From Diphasiastrum complanatum (lineage: Eukaryota; Streptophyta; Lycopodiopsida; Lycopodiales; Lycopodiaceae): DNA of 64,000 nt. The DNA is taken from NCBI GenBank assembly GCA_029204225.1, contig CM055098.1, positions 948,501 through 1,012,500 of the forward strand, in the 5' to 3' direction. The position numbers and the translations under genes are program-made. Below are positions 13,258 to 23,302 of this stretch, one piece after another. The first letter of the stretch is position 1, and each line of letters begins with the position of its first letter. The notes beneath the pieces were generated by a model. It was given only the letters and a program-made list of their open reading frames with translations. It did not search any database and was not told where the DNA came from.

Positions 13258-14160
13258 TCACAGGTCGCTGTGAATAAGTTCCAGCGGTTTCTTAGCTCTT
13301 GGAGCTCCATCTTTCTTGAATGTCTCCCTGTGATGCTTTCCCATGACGCATCCTTCACATATGGCGTGATGATCATCCTGTAATGCTGGTAATCGTGTTA
13401 CCATCTTCAACTTCACCATCAATCTTAAGCTCCCATAGTTCAAGTGACGAAGTCTTCTATGCCACAACTCAGATTGAGATGTTGTTGAGATAGCCAAAGC
13501 ATATTCTCTTGGTTTTGTAGCATCCAATTTATAAAGGCCACAATTACTATCTCTATAACCTTTTGCTACCACCTTATGGTTGTGGTTCATATCCTTCATA
13601 AGGCATCCATCCTTGACAAATTCAACCATAAGATGTTGATTTGCCATCACACCAACAGAAAGCAAACTCTTTTTGAGTTCAGGAACATAAAGCACATTAG
13701 GAATATTCTTGATTTTACCATCAGAAAACAACACAGGTACAATGCCAACACCCTATATTTGGCATTCCTCCCCATTGGGCTGTGTGACCTTGTCCCCATC
13801 ATGGATTGGCGAGAATTTCTCAAACCAATCGCGTTTCTCGGTCATATGCCTTGTGGCACTTGAATCTATGAACCATTTGGCACCATCATCAACCTGGGAT
13901 GCCAATGCTGATGAAAAGACACTTGTGTCGTCATCTTTCCCATCATCTTCGACAATGTTGCCTTGTTGCTTTACCTTTCCTGCCTTTATGTCCGCTTTCT
14001 TCTTGTAACACTCGCGTGCCCAATGACCCAATTTGTGACAATAATAACATTTGTCTTTCTTCTTCTTTTTCACCTTCGATGACGACTCTCCCTCGTCATC
14101 ATCATCCTTGGATTTCTTAGGAATCCTCTTCCACCCTTTCTGCTTGCCTTTAGCAAGCAA
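13258..14160 (-). pseudogene. Copia B zinc knuckle, protease and pre-integrase
   Basis: The first ORF (14160-13753) has a lysine-rich run, the zinc knuckle CYYCHKLGHWARECYKKK (CX2CX4HX4C) and the protease site WFIDSSATRHMTEKRDWF, where DSG has become DSS. The next ORF (13734-13258) continues with IPNVLYVPELKKSLLSVG, then LWHRRLRHLNYGSL and the HHCC-like ICEGCVMGKHHRETF, ending PLELIHSDL, the start of the integrase core. A single stop separates the two ORFs. The protease substitution would abolish the canonical DSG or DTG triad if it is not a sequencing error. Confidence 0.88.
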
Positions 14161-14172
14161 AGCTTGATCATC

Positions 14173-14779
14173 CTATGGCATTTGCCTTGACTTCACCAAC
14201 TCGTGGCGCTGCTCTTCCTGCAACATAATTCTGTGGAAGTCTTCAAAAGTAGGGAATCTCTCCCTCGAAGCGATGCCGCTCACAAACATTTGTAGACCTT
14301 CCGAAACATCGCTCATAGTGGTATGTACCAATTCAATAGCCCTAATTGGTTCTTCAATTGCCACAAGTTGATCTCTTTGCTCCTTTATCCTGGTGAAGAA
14401 AGATCCTACCGATTTGCCTTCTTCCATCCTGATTGTGTTCAACCTCGACTTCAAGAACATGGCTCGATCTAGATTGCAAGTTTGAAATTGCATTCTAAGA
14501 GCTTTCCAAGCTCCCCTAGCTATCGTGGCGTCACTTATATGGGTGATCACATGGTCTTTCACTGAAAGGTTGATCAAGGACAATGCTCTCTACGTCTTTT
14601 TTATCAAAGGCCCTCATGTCCCCTGGAGTGGTATTAGACGAGACTTCAATACTAGCAACAATGTCCCATAACTCCTCCTCCATAAAAATGCTCTTCATTT
14701 TGAATTTTTAGATGTTGTTGTTAGAAGCCCCATCAAGTTTGCTTGCATCGCCCAAAATTGTCTCATTGATGTTTGCCAT
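14173..14779 (-). pseudogene. Copia B gag
   Basis: The ATG at 14779 (minus) opens MANINETILGDASKLDG, the normal start of a copia gag. A stop and small frame changes follow near 14710 and 14575. From 14583 the UBN2-type core is open, with GAWKALRMQFQTCNLDRAM, SFFTRIKEQRDQL and FEDFHRIMLQEEQR. It ends at a stop at about 14173, just before the zinc-knuckle ORF. Confidence 0.85.
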
Positions 14780-16027
14780 TTCCAAACTGCTTGAAACTCC
14801 ACCTATAGGCTAAAAGGTGTATGTCGAAGCCAACCGTGATGTCAAAAATAAAAAATAATGACCTGCAATTTTTGGCTTACCAGGCCACCCGCCGCTTTTC
14901 TACCAAATTGAAAGCCAAACTAGCGTCACCTTCCGGAATGCTACTCGTCACCAACTCCCGACTACTTGCCCAATGGAATGGTGAAATCACTTTTGGTGCA
15001 CTCCAAACACTTTCTCCATGGCAATCACTCCATATTGACGTACCGTACTTGCAAGTACAATTAGGGTGCCCTTTGTTTGGAGGCTATAACCTTTCGTTTG
15101 GCCAAAATAGGCTAAAGGAGGTGAAAATAAGGGCACTTTGAGTTTTTGAACTGTTTCTTCAGTGTGAAGAAACTTCACCCTTCAAAAACTTGGGACCCAA
15201 CTATTACTTCAGTTTGAAAATTTTTAATGCAATTGAAGGCCATTTTCCACTTCAATGCACTTTGGGACCTGTCAAAGCCCCCTTACTTGCCATTCAATGG
15301 CCAAGTTCCATCTAACAGCCCACAATTCTCGTCATAGCATGCGATCTGGACCGTCGATCTCTTGGAGCCTCAATCCAACGGCTATAGCTGCTTCTGGTGC
15401 ACCCACCTAAGCCCTTGCTGTCGCGGCTCACTCAATCATGCTATGGCTTCAACGTTTCTGGGCGCACGCGAGCTCCTTGGCTCCTCTCTCCACATGAGCA
15501 TCTCTCTCTTAACTTTTCCTTCAAAAGTTATGGCTATGGCAGCCTAACAAGATCTGATCCACCTCTCTACTCAGTCAGCAACTGCCCACGACCTTTTTAA
15601 GGTTCTTAACAGTAGCAAGGCAACTTAAAAGCTTCGAAAACAAGAGAGATTCATAGTTGTTTACCTTAAAATCCTAGTTGAACGAAGGATGGGCATTTTT
15701 GGACTTTATTCAATCCTTTTCAGAATTACTTTTTGCAACTACCTATCCCACTCAGGTCGCCCTACAGTAAGCTAACTTTTGCTTCAAACCTTTGGTATCC
15801 GATTGGATTCAAGCCAATCACAAATGCCAAGCAACTTTCCTACTGAATTTTGGGCTTCAATCTTTGCTTGCTTTCTAATTTAGTCAACAATTCCCTATCT
15901 TTGAATCCTTTTTACAGTTTCAAGCCGTTCCATGAATCTCCACAGACTCGGTTTTGTGCTACCTAGCCAACAAACCATCATGAATTCGCAGCTCTCTGTT
16001 CATGTCTGGTGATTGTAGCCATCAAGG
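14780..16027 (-). other. 5' leader of copia B, no gene seen
   Basis: About 1.25 kb between primer-binding site and gag start. Short plus-strand ORFs here have no recognisable motif. The leader is unusually long for a copia element of this size and may hold a further insertion, but no boundary was found. Confidence 0.5.
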
Positions 16028-16039
16028 GCTCTAATACCA
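16028..16039 (-). other. Primer-binding site of copia B
   Basis: On the minus strand this reads TGGTATTAGAGC, one base off the initiator tRNA-Met site. It lies 3 bp inside the 5' LTR. Confidence 0.85.
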
Positions 16040-16042
16040 AGT

Positions 16043-16295
16043 TGAGAATACAGTTTAAAAACCCAACCGAATCAATCACCACAGCACAACATCAAGTGCA
16101 ATAAGACAAGACAACAGAATTGCTCTCCCACAGACTGGATATTCACACTGATAAGCAAGTACAAGGATAAAATTGCTTAAGAGCACTCAAAGGGCTCGTA
16201 AAAGAAAGACGGCCCAATAATTCTAGAACTGAGCACACGTGGTGCCGTCAAAATTAGAAAGCACTATATAAATCGATCATTGCTATTTTAACTCT
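16043..16295 (-). repeat. 5' LTR of copia B
   Basis: A 253-bp repeat matching 10349-10597. The flanking ACCAAT at 16296 matches the copy at 10343. Confidence 0.9.
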
Positions 16296-16301
16296 ACCAA
16301 T

Positions 16302-17700
16302 GACAACAGAAGAAAAACAAGCAGAAGATGAAAGAGAGTTACCAGATTCAGAGGGAGGTCAAGATTGAGTACCTGACAGACTCGAATCGCCAATTCGAAT
16401 TTCAGCAGAAAAGCTCGAATCAGAATCAAACTCAAAACCTACAGAATCGAACTTGAAACCACCTGTGAGAAGATCAGACATGCAACGAAAACCACCAGAA
16501 AGGTATGGTCAGGATGTTTTTAATACAGACATCAAATTTTGTGGATTATCTAAAGAACCTCAAACATTTGAGGAAGCTTTTGATGGACCAGATAAATTTC
16601 GCTAGATTCAGGCAATGGAGGACAAAATATCATCCATGTATAAGAACAATGTATGGACACTTGCACCTGTTCCTGATGGGAATCAAGTGCAAGTGGATCT
16701 ACAAGATCAAAAGAGGTCTTGATGGAGAAAACATCAAATACAAAGCAAGGTTAGTTGCTAAAGGATTTTCACAGAAGTATGGAATCGATTACACTGATAC
16801 TTTCTCACCGATAGTCAAACATACATCAATTCGCTTGTTATTCACGTATGCAATGGCTCATGATTTGAAAATCCATATTGTGGATGAAAAGACTGATTTC
16901 TTGCATGCAGAATTGGAAGAAGACTTATTCATGGACCAACCACTTGGTTTTGTAAACCAAGAATATCCAGAATACGGATGTCACATGAATAAAAGCATTT
17001 ATGGTCTGAAACAAGCAGCCAGACAATGGTATAGAAAGAAGGAAGAAGAACTACATTCCTTAGGCTTCAAATGAGTCAAATGTCTATATCAAATATGTCC
17101 AAAATGAAATAATCATTCTAGTTGTCTATGGTGATGACACGCTTATCTTCTCAAAAAGAAATAAGTTGATTTCAGATGTCAAAAGAGACATTTCTGAATT
17201 ATTTGAGATCGTTGACCTAGGAGAAGCTAAAATCTATTTAGGCGATTTCAAGTCAAATCTTACAGTGACGCAAGCTGGGCATCCATGAAGGATAATAGCA
17301 AAAGTATTTCGGGAGATTGTACTCTAGCATCTGGCATAGCCATACTCTGGATAAGCAAGAAGCAAACAACAATAGCTCAATCTTCTTGTGAAGCGGAATA
17401 TGTAGCAGCAGCCAAGATGGCAAACGAGCTGATCTGGATCAAACAAATGTTGGAAGGATTTGATAAATCTATTTCTGAACCTTATGTCTTGTTAATAGAT
17501 AACACTTCAGCAATCTATCTTACAAACAATCCTATATTTCACTCAAAAACAAAGCATATAGCTATCAAGTATCATGTGATTCGATACTTATTCGAAAAGA
17601 AGATACTAAAGACAATCTTCATACCCACAGAGGAAATGATAGCTGATATCTTTACGAAGCCACTCAGTAAAGCTTTGTTCAAGAAGTAGCGAAGAAGATT
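16302..17700 (+). pseudogene. Copia A reverse transcriptase and RNase H
   Basis: Continuation of copia A after the nested element. It shows a polar linker (16302-16500), then KARLVAKGFSQKYGIDYTDT, KIHIVDEKTDFLHAELEED (conserved DVKTAFLHG changed), SIYGLKQAARQWY, and VVYGDDTLIF near 17124, where the usual YVDD reads YGDD. At about 17240 the thumb and connection are missing and the sequence jumps to RNase H: YSDASWAS, IAQSSCEAEYVAAAKMA and HSKTKHIAIKYHVIR, ending at a stop at 17687. The deletion and stops make it inactive. A purine-rich tract ttgagagg precedes the 3' LTR. Confidence 0.88.
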
Positions 17701-17736
17701 GGGATTAATCCAACTGCCCACTTTGAGAGGTAACTA

Positions 17737-18610
17737 TAGAACAACTAATCAGACAAATTTTGATTCTACTAACAAAGCGCCCAGTTTACTTGACAAAGGG
17801 TGAGAAAGAAACGAATGCGAACTCAAAACATTTTTATTCGTGATCAACCTCAAAGGATTCACAGAATTTGTCTTGCAGTCAACTCAAAAGATTCGTGAAC
17901 AGAATCTTGTCACAAAATATTTTGTTTCTTGTTCAAATCTCAGATGTTGCAAAATTGTTGCAAACAATTCGTGAAATCTTCTGAATTGTTCTCCAAGCTC
18001 ACCTATCGTGAAATTGTCGCGAACCGTTCACGAAATATTCTAGATTTTTTCTTCAAGCTCAAGAATTGTCATTTGTCACGAACAATTCACAAAAGACGAA
18101 AATGTCGTGAAGAGACAAGTGTCGCGAACAATTTGCGAAACACGAAGCTGAGACAAAGAGATAGACTATCACGAATAATTTCCGAACAAAGTTTATTCAA
18201 CCTTGGAAACAGAGCATCTATTTAAATATCAACCATCGTAAATGGTTAGATATCTACTGTTATAGCATTGAAAGGCCAAAAGACCTGTCTTGTAGCAATA
18301 TAAATACATGTGCACTACTCGTTTGTAACTAACTCAATCAGAGACACAACAACAAGATAAGACAACAAGAGATGTATATTGATGATTCAGATTCAGAGTT
18401 ATAAAAATTCATTTTTGATCAATAGTTTCCTATTGTTTGAAATTGTCTTAAGTTGTCTCTTACTTCCGCATATAATTTTCGCATGCATATTCAATCAGAG
18501 CTAATACTGTTCTATTAGTACATAGATCAGAGGTAACCCGATTGAAGACAATGATATTAGTTTGATTTATTCAAACTTTCATCATGTTCTTTGTGGAAGA
18601 ATAATTACTA
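17737..18610 (+). repeat. 3' LTR of copia A
   Basis: An 874-bp repeat matching 6967-7910. It is shorter by about 70 bp because of internal gaps. Motifs like gaacaattc and gtgaaat recur many times inside both LTRs. Confidence 0.85.
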
Positions 18611-19200
18611 TTTTTCATATGGCCTTGAGCTGCTTTGTCAACTCATCGATCTTCTCCAAGGCCTGCAAATACTCTTCATATGTATCTGGCCCAGAGCAAG
18701 TAGTCCGTTCGGCTGATAACTCCTTCAGCTTAGCAAGTTCCTCCTCAACAAGTGCTTTTTCATTCTCGAGTAGAATTAGAAACTCGACTCAAAAATTTTC
18801 TAGCATTTGATTTTCGAGAGACTGCAGCTTTGACGAATCTATCTGAATTAGTCTAGAGCTGCTGCATAGTTGTAAGCAGTTTCTCTCTTTATTTTCTTGA
18901 GGCCTTCGTCCTAAAGCTTGATCAGTAGAGAAGAAGCCTTTTCTGCCCTGACCTTATTGAGTTCGCGGTTGTCAATGAATCAAAAATTTTCTGCAATTCT
19001 GCAGAATTGGCCTAAAGTGCCTTATTAGAATCTTCTAATGACTGGGCTTCATCATTAGCTTTCTGGTTGGTTGAGTTGGTTAGCTTGGCATCCAAAGTTT
19101 CATTGGTCCCAAGTTCAAGCCTCCTCTTGGAAACCAAGAAACATTAGCTTTCTGGAGTAGTCTACCCAAAGAGCGGTTTTGCTTATTCAAGTATTGAAAA
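18611..19200 (-). pseudogene. Uncharacterised protein copy 1, upstream coiled-coil part
   Basis: Minus-strand translation from about 19200 to 18611 gives a heptad-rich, Leu/Glu/Lys/Ala-rich coiled coil with several stops and a frame change. Blocks include SAELQKIFDSLTTAN, KALVEEELAKLKELSAE and EEYLQALEKIDELTKQLKAI near 18660. The last frame, extended across copia A, continues without a shift into the segment at 6966. I infer that the two flanks were one ORF before copia A inserted. No function is recognised. Confidence 0.5.
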
Positions 19201-19368
19201 ATTATTATAGCAGAAAAAATCGACTCGCATCTTTCAGAATTTTTTTATATGGTATCGACTCGAAAATTCTGAGATTTTTCGAGTCATTGTAAATTTCTGA
19301 TACTATGTATATTTTCAAGTCCTAGTTAATTTTTGAGTCTTTGTAAATTTCCGATACTAACAGGGAAA

Positions 19369-19847
19369 TGTGCCGCGTTGTGACACTGACAGCTCACCTG
19401 CCTCTATACAATGATTCACTGAAGGTAGTGGCTACCTACTACAGGATAGCTACAGGACATAATTAATCAAGTAGGTTGATGTCAACTTCTAAGGATTGAT
19501 CATTTACTCCCAATCATCAAGGGAGATCTCTTGGAGTCAGTGCTTTGATCAGGACATGATCCTGCAGACAATTTGTAAAATATAGTTAAGATCGAATACT
19601 TGTGTACTTATCAACTAGTTATTAGCTAAAGCATTTTTGCTCTCTCTGCCTCGCGCCCAGCTTCAAGCTCATTGTACTCATTTTGACTAGTAATCAGAGT
19701 GCAAAGTTTTGTCCATTGCATCACGGTTCCATGCACATTATTTTACTTTGTTCTTGAATGATAACTGGTAACTGACGCACTTCCGATCCACATTCCACCG
19801 GCTCACCACTTTCGCTGCGAGATATCAATTTTTTCCAATTTACTACA
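19369..19847 (+). repeat. 5' LTR of copia C (left boundary approximate)
   Basis: The right end, CTACA at 19843-19847, directly abuts a perfect primer-binding site, so an LTR must end here. The left end is placed at the first TGTGCCGCG after AT-rich DNA. No partner LTR was found in the window. Confidence 0.55.
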
Positions 19848-19859
19848 TGGTATCAGAGC
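19848..19859 (+). other. Primer-binding site of copia C
   Basis: A perfect TGGTATCAGAGC, directly after the LTR terminal CA. Confidence 0.9.
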
Positions 19860-19950
19860 ATGTGGCTCAGTAATCTGCATACTCATTGCGGATTATCAGT
19901 CTCATTTTTTATCGAGACCTCATTTCAGCACGTGTGCAGCCAACAGTTTA

Positions 19951-21535
19951 TTGTTGTTTCTACCAACGATATCGAACTCTACCAGAATGGCTACGACTAG
20001 TTCCTCTTTGATTGACAAGCTCGATGAAGAGAACTACCATATCTGGAAATTCAAGATAAAGGTCGTTCTACTGGCCAAGGAACTATGGGACTCAATTAAT
20101 GGTACCAAAATCAAGCCAGAGGTTGATTTAGCCAGCATCACCAAATGGAGACAACGAGATGGCAAGGCATTTGCCTTAATCACTCTGAATATCAGAGACT
20201 CCCAAATCAATCATATCTGATCTGCACAGACTGCTAAGGACTTGAAACATCCTAGCAACTCTCTATGACATCAGAGATGTCACTTCCAAATTATATCTGA
20301 GGAAGAAATTCTTCACACTCAGGATCATTGATGCAGACACCATTTCTAGACATCTCAATACATTCAAAAATCTCATGGAGTAGATGACTGCAACAAGATT
20401 GAATATCAAAGATTCAGATGTAGTAATGACTCTCTTATCGGGCATGAGGATATTGAGGTTACTCCCTGACACCTATGAGGACTAGGTCATGGCTAGCAGC
20501 AGCTTACTCTATCAAGAGTTATCTCCATGAAGTTACAAGAGGAGATTAGAAGAAATGGATCATCCTCAGGCTCAGGATCTGATCCTCAATACACAAAGAG
20601 AAATCAGGAGTTCAAGTCAAAGAAATCCACAAAACCTAATCATTCAAGAAAAAGGAGCAACATGCAACATGTATCAAATTTTGGTCCTGGATCGAACTTC
20701 AACTCACGATCGAATTTTTCTTCATCATCCCAGCCAATGCAAAAACTCTTCTGCAGGTATTGCAAAAGGATTGGCCATCTCATCAAGGACTCCAGGACAC
20801 TGAAGTATAACAACGAAAAGAAGAAGCAGTCCCAACAACAAGCAAATGCTGCATCAACCAGTAATTTGATATAGCATGAAGAAGATGATGAAGCTGCATT
20901 ATCACCGAGGTCAAAAATTATCAGGATATTGATTCCTGGTACCTAGACTCTGGAGCAACTCAACACATGACCCATCATCGAGATTGGTTTCAAAACTACA
21001 AACTTTTCACTCATCCTCGAGTTGTGTAGCACAACTCAACACATTCCATTGAAGGTAAAGGGATGGTCAAGGTCAAATTTCAGAAAGGTGTGGTTTAGTT
21101 GTTGTCCAATGTTCTTTTTATTCCAAACCTCACTAAGAATCTACTTTCTATAAGTAGAATCACTGATTCTAGTCGTAAAATAGAATTCGATATAGAGGGC
21201 TGCACTATTCTTGACAAGTCTCGAAAAATTTTGGCATTTGGTAGATGTTGTGGCTACATTTATAAGCTTAGTCACTCTTACTCTACTAATTGTCAAGATC
21301 TCATTTCTACTTCTGAAAATCGTTTACTATAGCATTTCAGACTAGGCCATTTAAATTTCAAGAGCATTCTAGAAATGTCAAATCAAAAATTAGTGCAAGA
21401 TCTTCTCTCAATCAGCAAATCTAATTCTGCGTGTGAAAGCTATATTATCAGCAAGCATATTAGAAGTCCATTGATTTCAGATTCTATTCATACTTCTAAT
21501 GATTTGCTAGATCTAGTTCATAGTGACCACAAAAT
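19951..21535 (+). pseudogene. Copia C gag, protease and pre-integrase (3' truncated)
   Basis: Gag starts at about 19987 with MATTSSSLIDKLDEENYH and the IWKFKIKVVLLAKELWD block. A stop at 20218 and frame changes follow. The zinc knuckle region CRYCKRIGHLIKDSRTLK is near 20750, its last Cys changed to Ser. The protease site WYLDSGATQHMTHH is near 20940. Then come LFIPNLTKNLLSISRI (21110) and a degenerate HLNFKSILEM block, ending in DLLDLVHSD near 21525, at the start of integrase. The element stops there and a different copia fragment begins, so the rest is deleted. Confidence 0.8.
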
Positions 21536-21589
21536 GTAGACTCCGTCCACAGAGGGAGCTTAATACTTTCTGACTCAAGCGATGAAGCT

Positions 21590-22140
21590 TCACAATATTC
21601 GATGAGGCTTCAACAAGCTATACAGAGTGAGACTACGACATAGTCATCGACTCAGGAGCAATCTCACACATCACCTGCAACAAGAGAATCTTGATCGACT
21701 ACAAAGAGCTTGAGAATAACAGAATAGCGATTCTAGGCAATGGGAGCCACGATGTCAAGGACATCGGGACTCTAAAACTACGAACATTGTCGGGACAAGC
21801 AAAGCTACCAGGAGCACTCTACATACCCTCACTAAGAAAAGACCTACTATCAATCTCAAAGATGGAAAATCTCAAAATCTGAGTTCTGTTTGATGGTAAT
21901 GTATGCCAGATAATTGAGAAAACAACAAACAAACTATTGACAATTGGATCCAGAGAAGGTAATCTCTACTAGGCCAAGATAATCAGCAGTTTTGATAGTA
22001 TACTGAATGCATCATAAAACGAAAATCAACTCTGGCACAGAAGAATGTATCATCTAAACGTGAGGAGCCTCTATGACATGAGCAAAAAGGATATAGTCAC
22101 AGGTTTGAAAATATCCAGACCTGACACTGAATTCTGTGAA
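21590..22140 (+). pseudogene. Copia D protease to pre-integrase fragment
   Basis: A second copia piece, distinct from copia C. The protease motif VIDSGAISHITCNKR (about 21640-21690) is followed by LGNGSHDVKDIGTL and LPGALYIPSLRKDLLSISKM, then LWHRRMYHLNVRSLYDMSKK near 22030. It ends abruptly at about 22140, where sequence becomes Ty3 integrase. Both ends are truncated and no LTR is seen. Confidence 0.78.
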
Positions 22141-22769
22141 GCCAGCCAGAACAGCAAATAGCATCGCAATCCATTTGTACATGAGGAAAGAAGAGTGGGA
22201 AAAGTATCTTCCATTGATTGAGTTTGCTTATAACAGTATTAAGCATTCGGCTACTGGGTATAGTCCATTTATGCTTATGTATGGATTTCAGCCTACATCT
22301 CCGATAACGGTTGAAACTGAGTCGATTAAAGTTCAGAAAGTAGCGAATTTCTTGTGTGAAATGCAAGAAATGTTAAAATTAACACGTGAAAATGTTTTAA
22401 GTGCCCAGGATCGGGTAAGACATTTTGCTAATCTGAAGAGATCGCCTCGGGAGTTTCAAGTTGGAGATTGGGTGTATCTTAGAATTTCGAAGGATTCTAA
22501 GGTAATGCGCACTGGGAAGCATTACAAACTGTCTGCTAGGTAAATGGACCTTTTAGAATCTTGAAAAAGATTGGATCTTCAGCTTACCAATTAGAGCTAC
22601 CAGAGGGAACCAAGGCTCATGCCGTGTTTCATGTAAGTCGTCTGAAGATGAGTTTACATGAGGGAGATCATGTTGGTTCTGGTACTAATCTAGATTCATT
22701 TGAAGACTTATCTGAGAGGATTCCTTTAGAACCTGAAAATATTCTTGATACAAGATCCAAGCGATTAAT
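22141..22769 (+). pseudogene. Ty3/gypsy integrase, core end and C-terminal domain
   Basis: Plus-strand reading gives the end of a Ty3 integrase core (LPLIEFAYNSIKHSATGYSP, 22210-22270). The GPY-type C-terminal region follows: FQVGDWVYLR near 22460, KKIGSSAYQLELP at 22565 and HAVFHVSRLKMSL near 22620. It finishes at IPLEPENILDTRSKRL at about 22768. Integrase joins element cDNA to the host chromosome, and this half holds the DNA-binding tail. One stop at 22541 interrupts it. It is cut at both ends and meets a minus-strand integrase piece at about 22770. Confidence 0.85.
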
Positions 22770-22770
22770 T

Positions 22771-23151
22771 GCATCATTTTGTTTATTCGTCCTCGGTAAA
22801 CCAACTACAAAGTCCATTGAAATACTATTCCATCATTTAGAAGGAATATCCAATGGATGTAATAGTCCACCAGCCTTTAAGCATTTCGCTTTATTCCGCT
22901 GGCACTGATCACAGTTCAACACATAAGATTCTACGGAAGGTTTTAACTTTGGCCTAAAAAAGTCCCTTCGTACCAAATCTAGAGTACGATGTATACCTGG
23001 ATGCCCAGCACAAGGTGCGTCATGACATTCAAATAAAATTTTCTTTTTTAATGCATCCACCCCTGGTACACACACTTTTCCCCTTCGGAACAAAATCCCA
23101 TTCCGAATGGAAAAATCATCCACTACCTTCTTATCTTTCATAACCAACCGA
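22771..23151 (-). pseudogene. Ty3/gypsy integrase, zinc-binding domain and core start
   Basis: Minus-strand reading begins at about 23150 with the RNase H-integrase spacer (VVDDFSIRNGILFRRGKVCV), then the HHCC zinc-binding domain with HDAPCAGHPGIHRT and YVLNCDQCQRNKA. It continues into the core start LLHPLDIPSK, a TGA in place of the conserved Trp, then SISMDFVVGLPRT and NKQNDA at 22771. It is a complementary half to the plus-strand integrase next to it but in opposite orientation. Its upstream end is fused to U6 sequence at 23152. Confidence 0.85.
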
Positions 23152-23222
23152 GATACAGAGAAGATTAGCATGGCCCCTGCGCAAGGATGACACGCACAAA
23201 TTGAGAAATGGTCCAAATTTTT
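23152..23222 (+). ncRNA. U6 snRNA pseudogene, 5'-truncated (about nt 33 to 3' end)
   Basis: This matches the spliceosomal U6 snRNA from just before the ACAGAGA box to the 3' T run. It contains GATACAGAGAAGATTAGC, the CCCCTGCGCAAGGATGACAC region and the AGAAATGGTCCAAATTTTT end. I see one substitution, AAATTGAG where plants have AAATCGAG. The first 32 or so nucleotides (5' stem-loop) are missing and the upstream DNA is antisense Ty3 integrase, so there is no U6 promoter. Not expected to be expressed as U6. Confidence 0.93.
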
Positions 23223-23302
23223 CTCTCTCTATATATACCCCATCATGTGTCCATTTGATTCATTGAGAGTCTACGGTCGTTATGTTGTCGGATTGTTAAG
23301 TA

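Larger units (their letters stand above)
10349..16295 (-). mobile_element. Ty1/copia retrotransposon B, nested in copia A
   Basis: A structurally complete element in minus orientation. LTRs of about 250 bp lie at both ends and a primer-binding site is present. Gag, protease, integrase, reverse transcriptase and RNase H follow in copia order. A GA-rich polypurine tract sits just before the 3' LTR (about 10598-10608). The hexamer ACCAAT flanks both sides (10343-10348 and 16296-16301), consistent with a target-site duplication. Reading across the outer junction restores the frame of copia A. The two LTRs differ at roughly 14 positions and one 4-bp indel by my eye, about 94 percent identity, so B is younger than A but not recent. 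Confidence 0.92.
6967..18610 (+). mobile_element. Ty1/copia retrotransposon A, interrupted by copia B
   Basis: The limits are set by two long direct repeats (6967-7910 and 17737-18610) beginning TAGAACAACT and ending AATTACTA. Inside, in plus orientation, are a tRNA-iMet type primer-binding site, gag, protease, integrase, reverse transcriptase and RNase H in copia order. Removing nested copia B leaves about 5.7 kb. No matching target duplication is visible: the left flank ends ccttcg and the right flank begins tttttc. The two LTRs have diverged clearly, and coding parts have stops, frameshifts and an apparent deletion between reverse transcriptase and RNase H, so it is an old, inactive copy. 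Confidence 0.85.
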
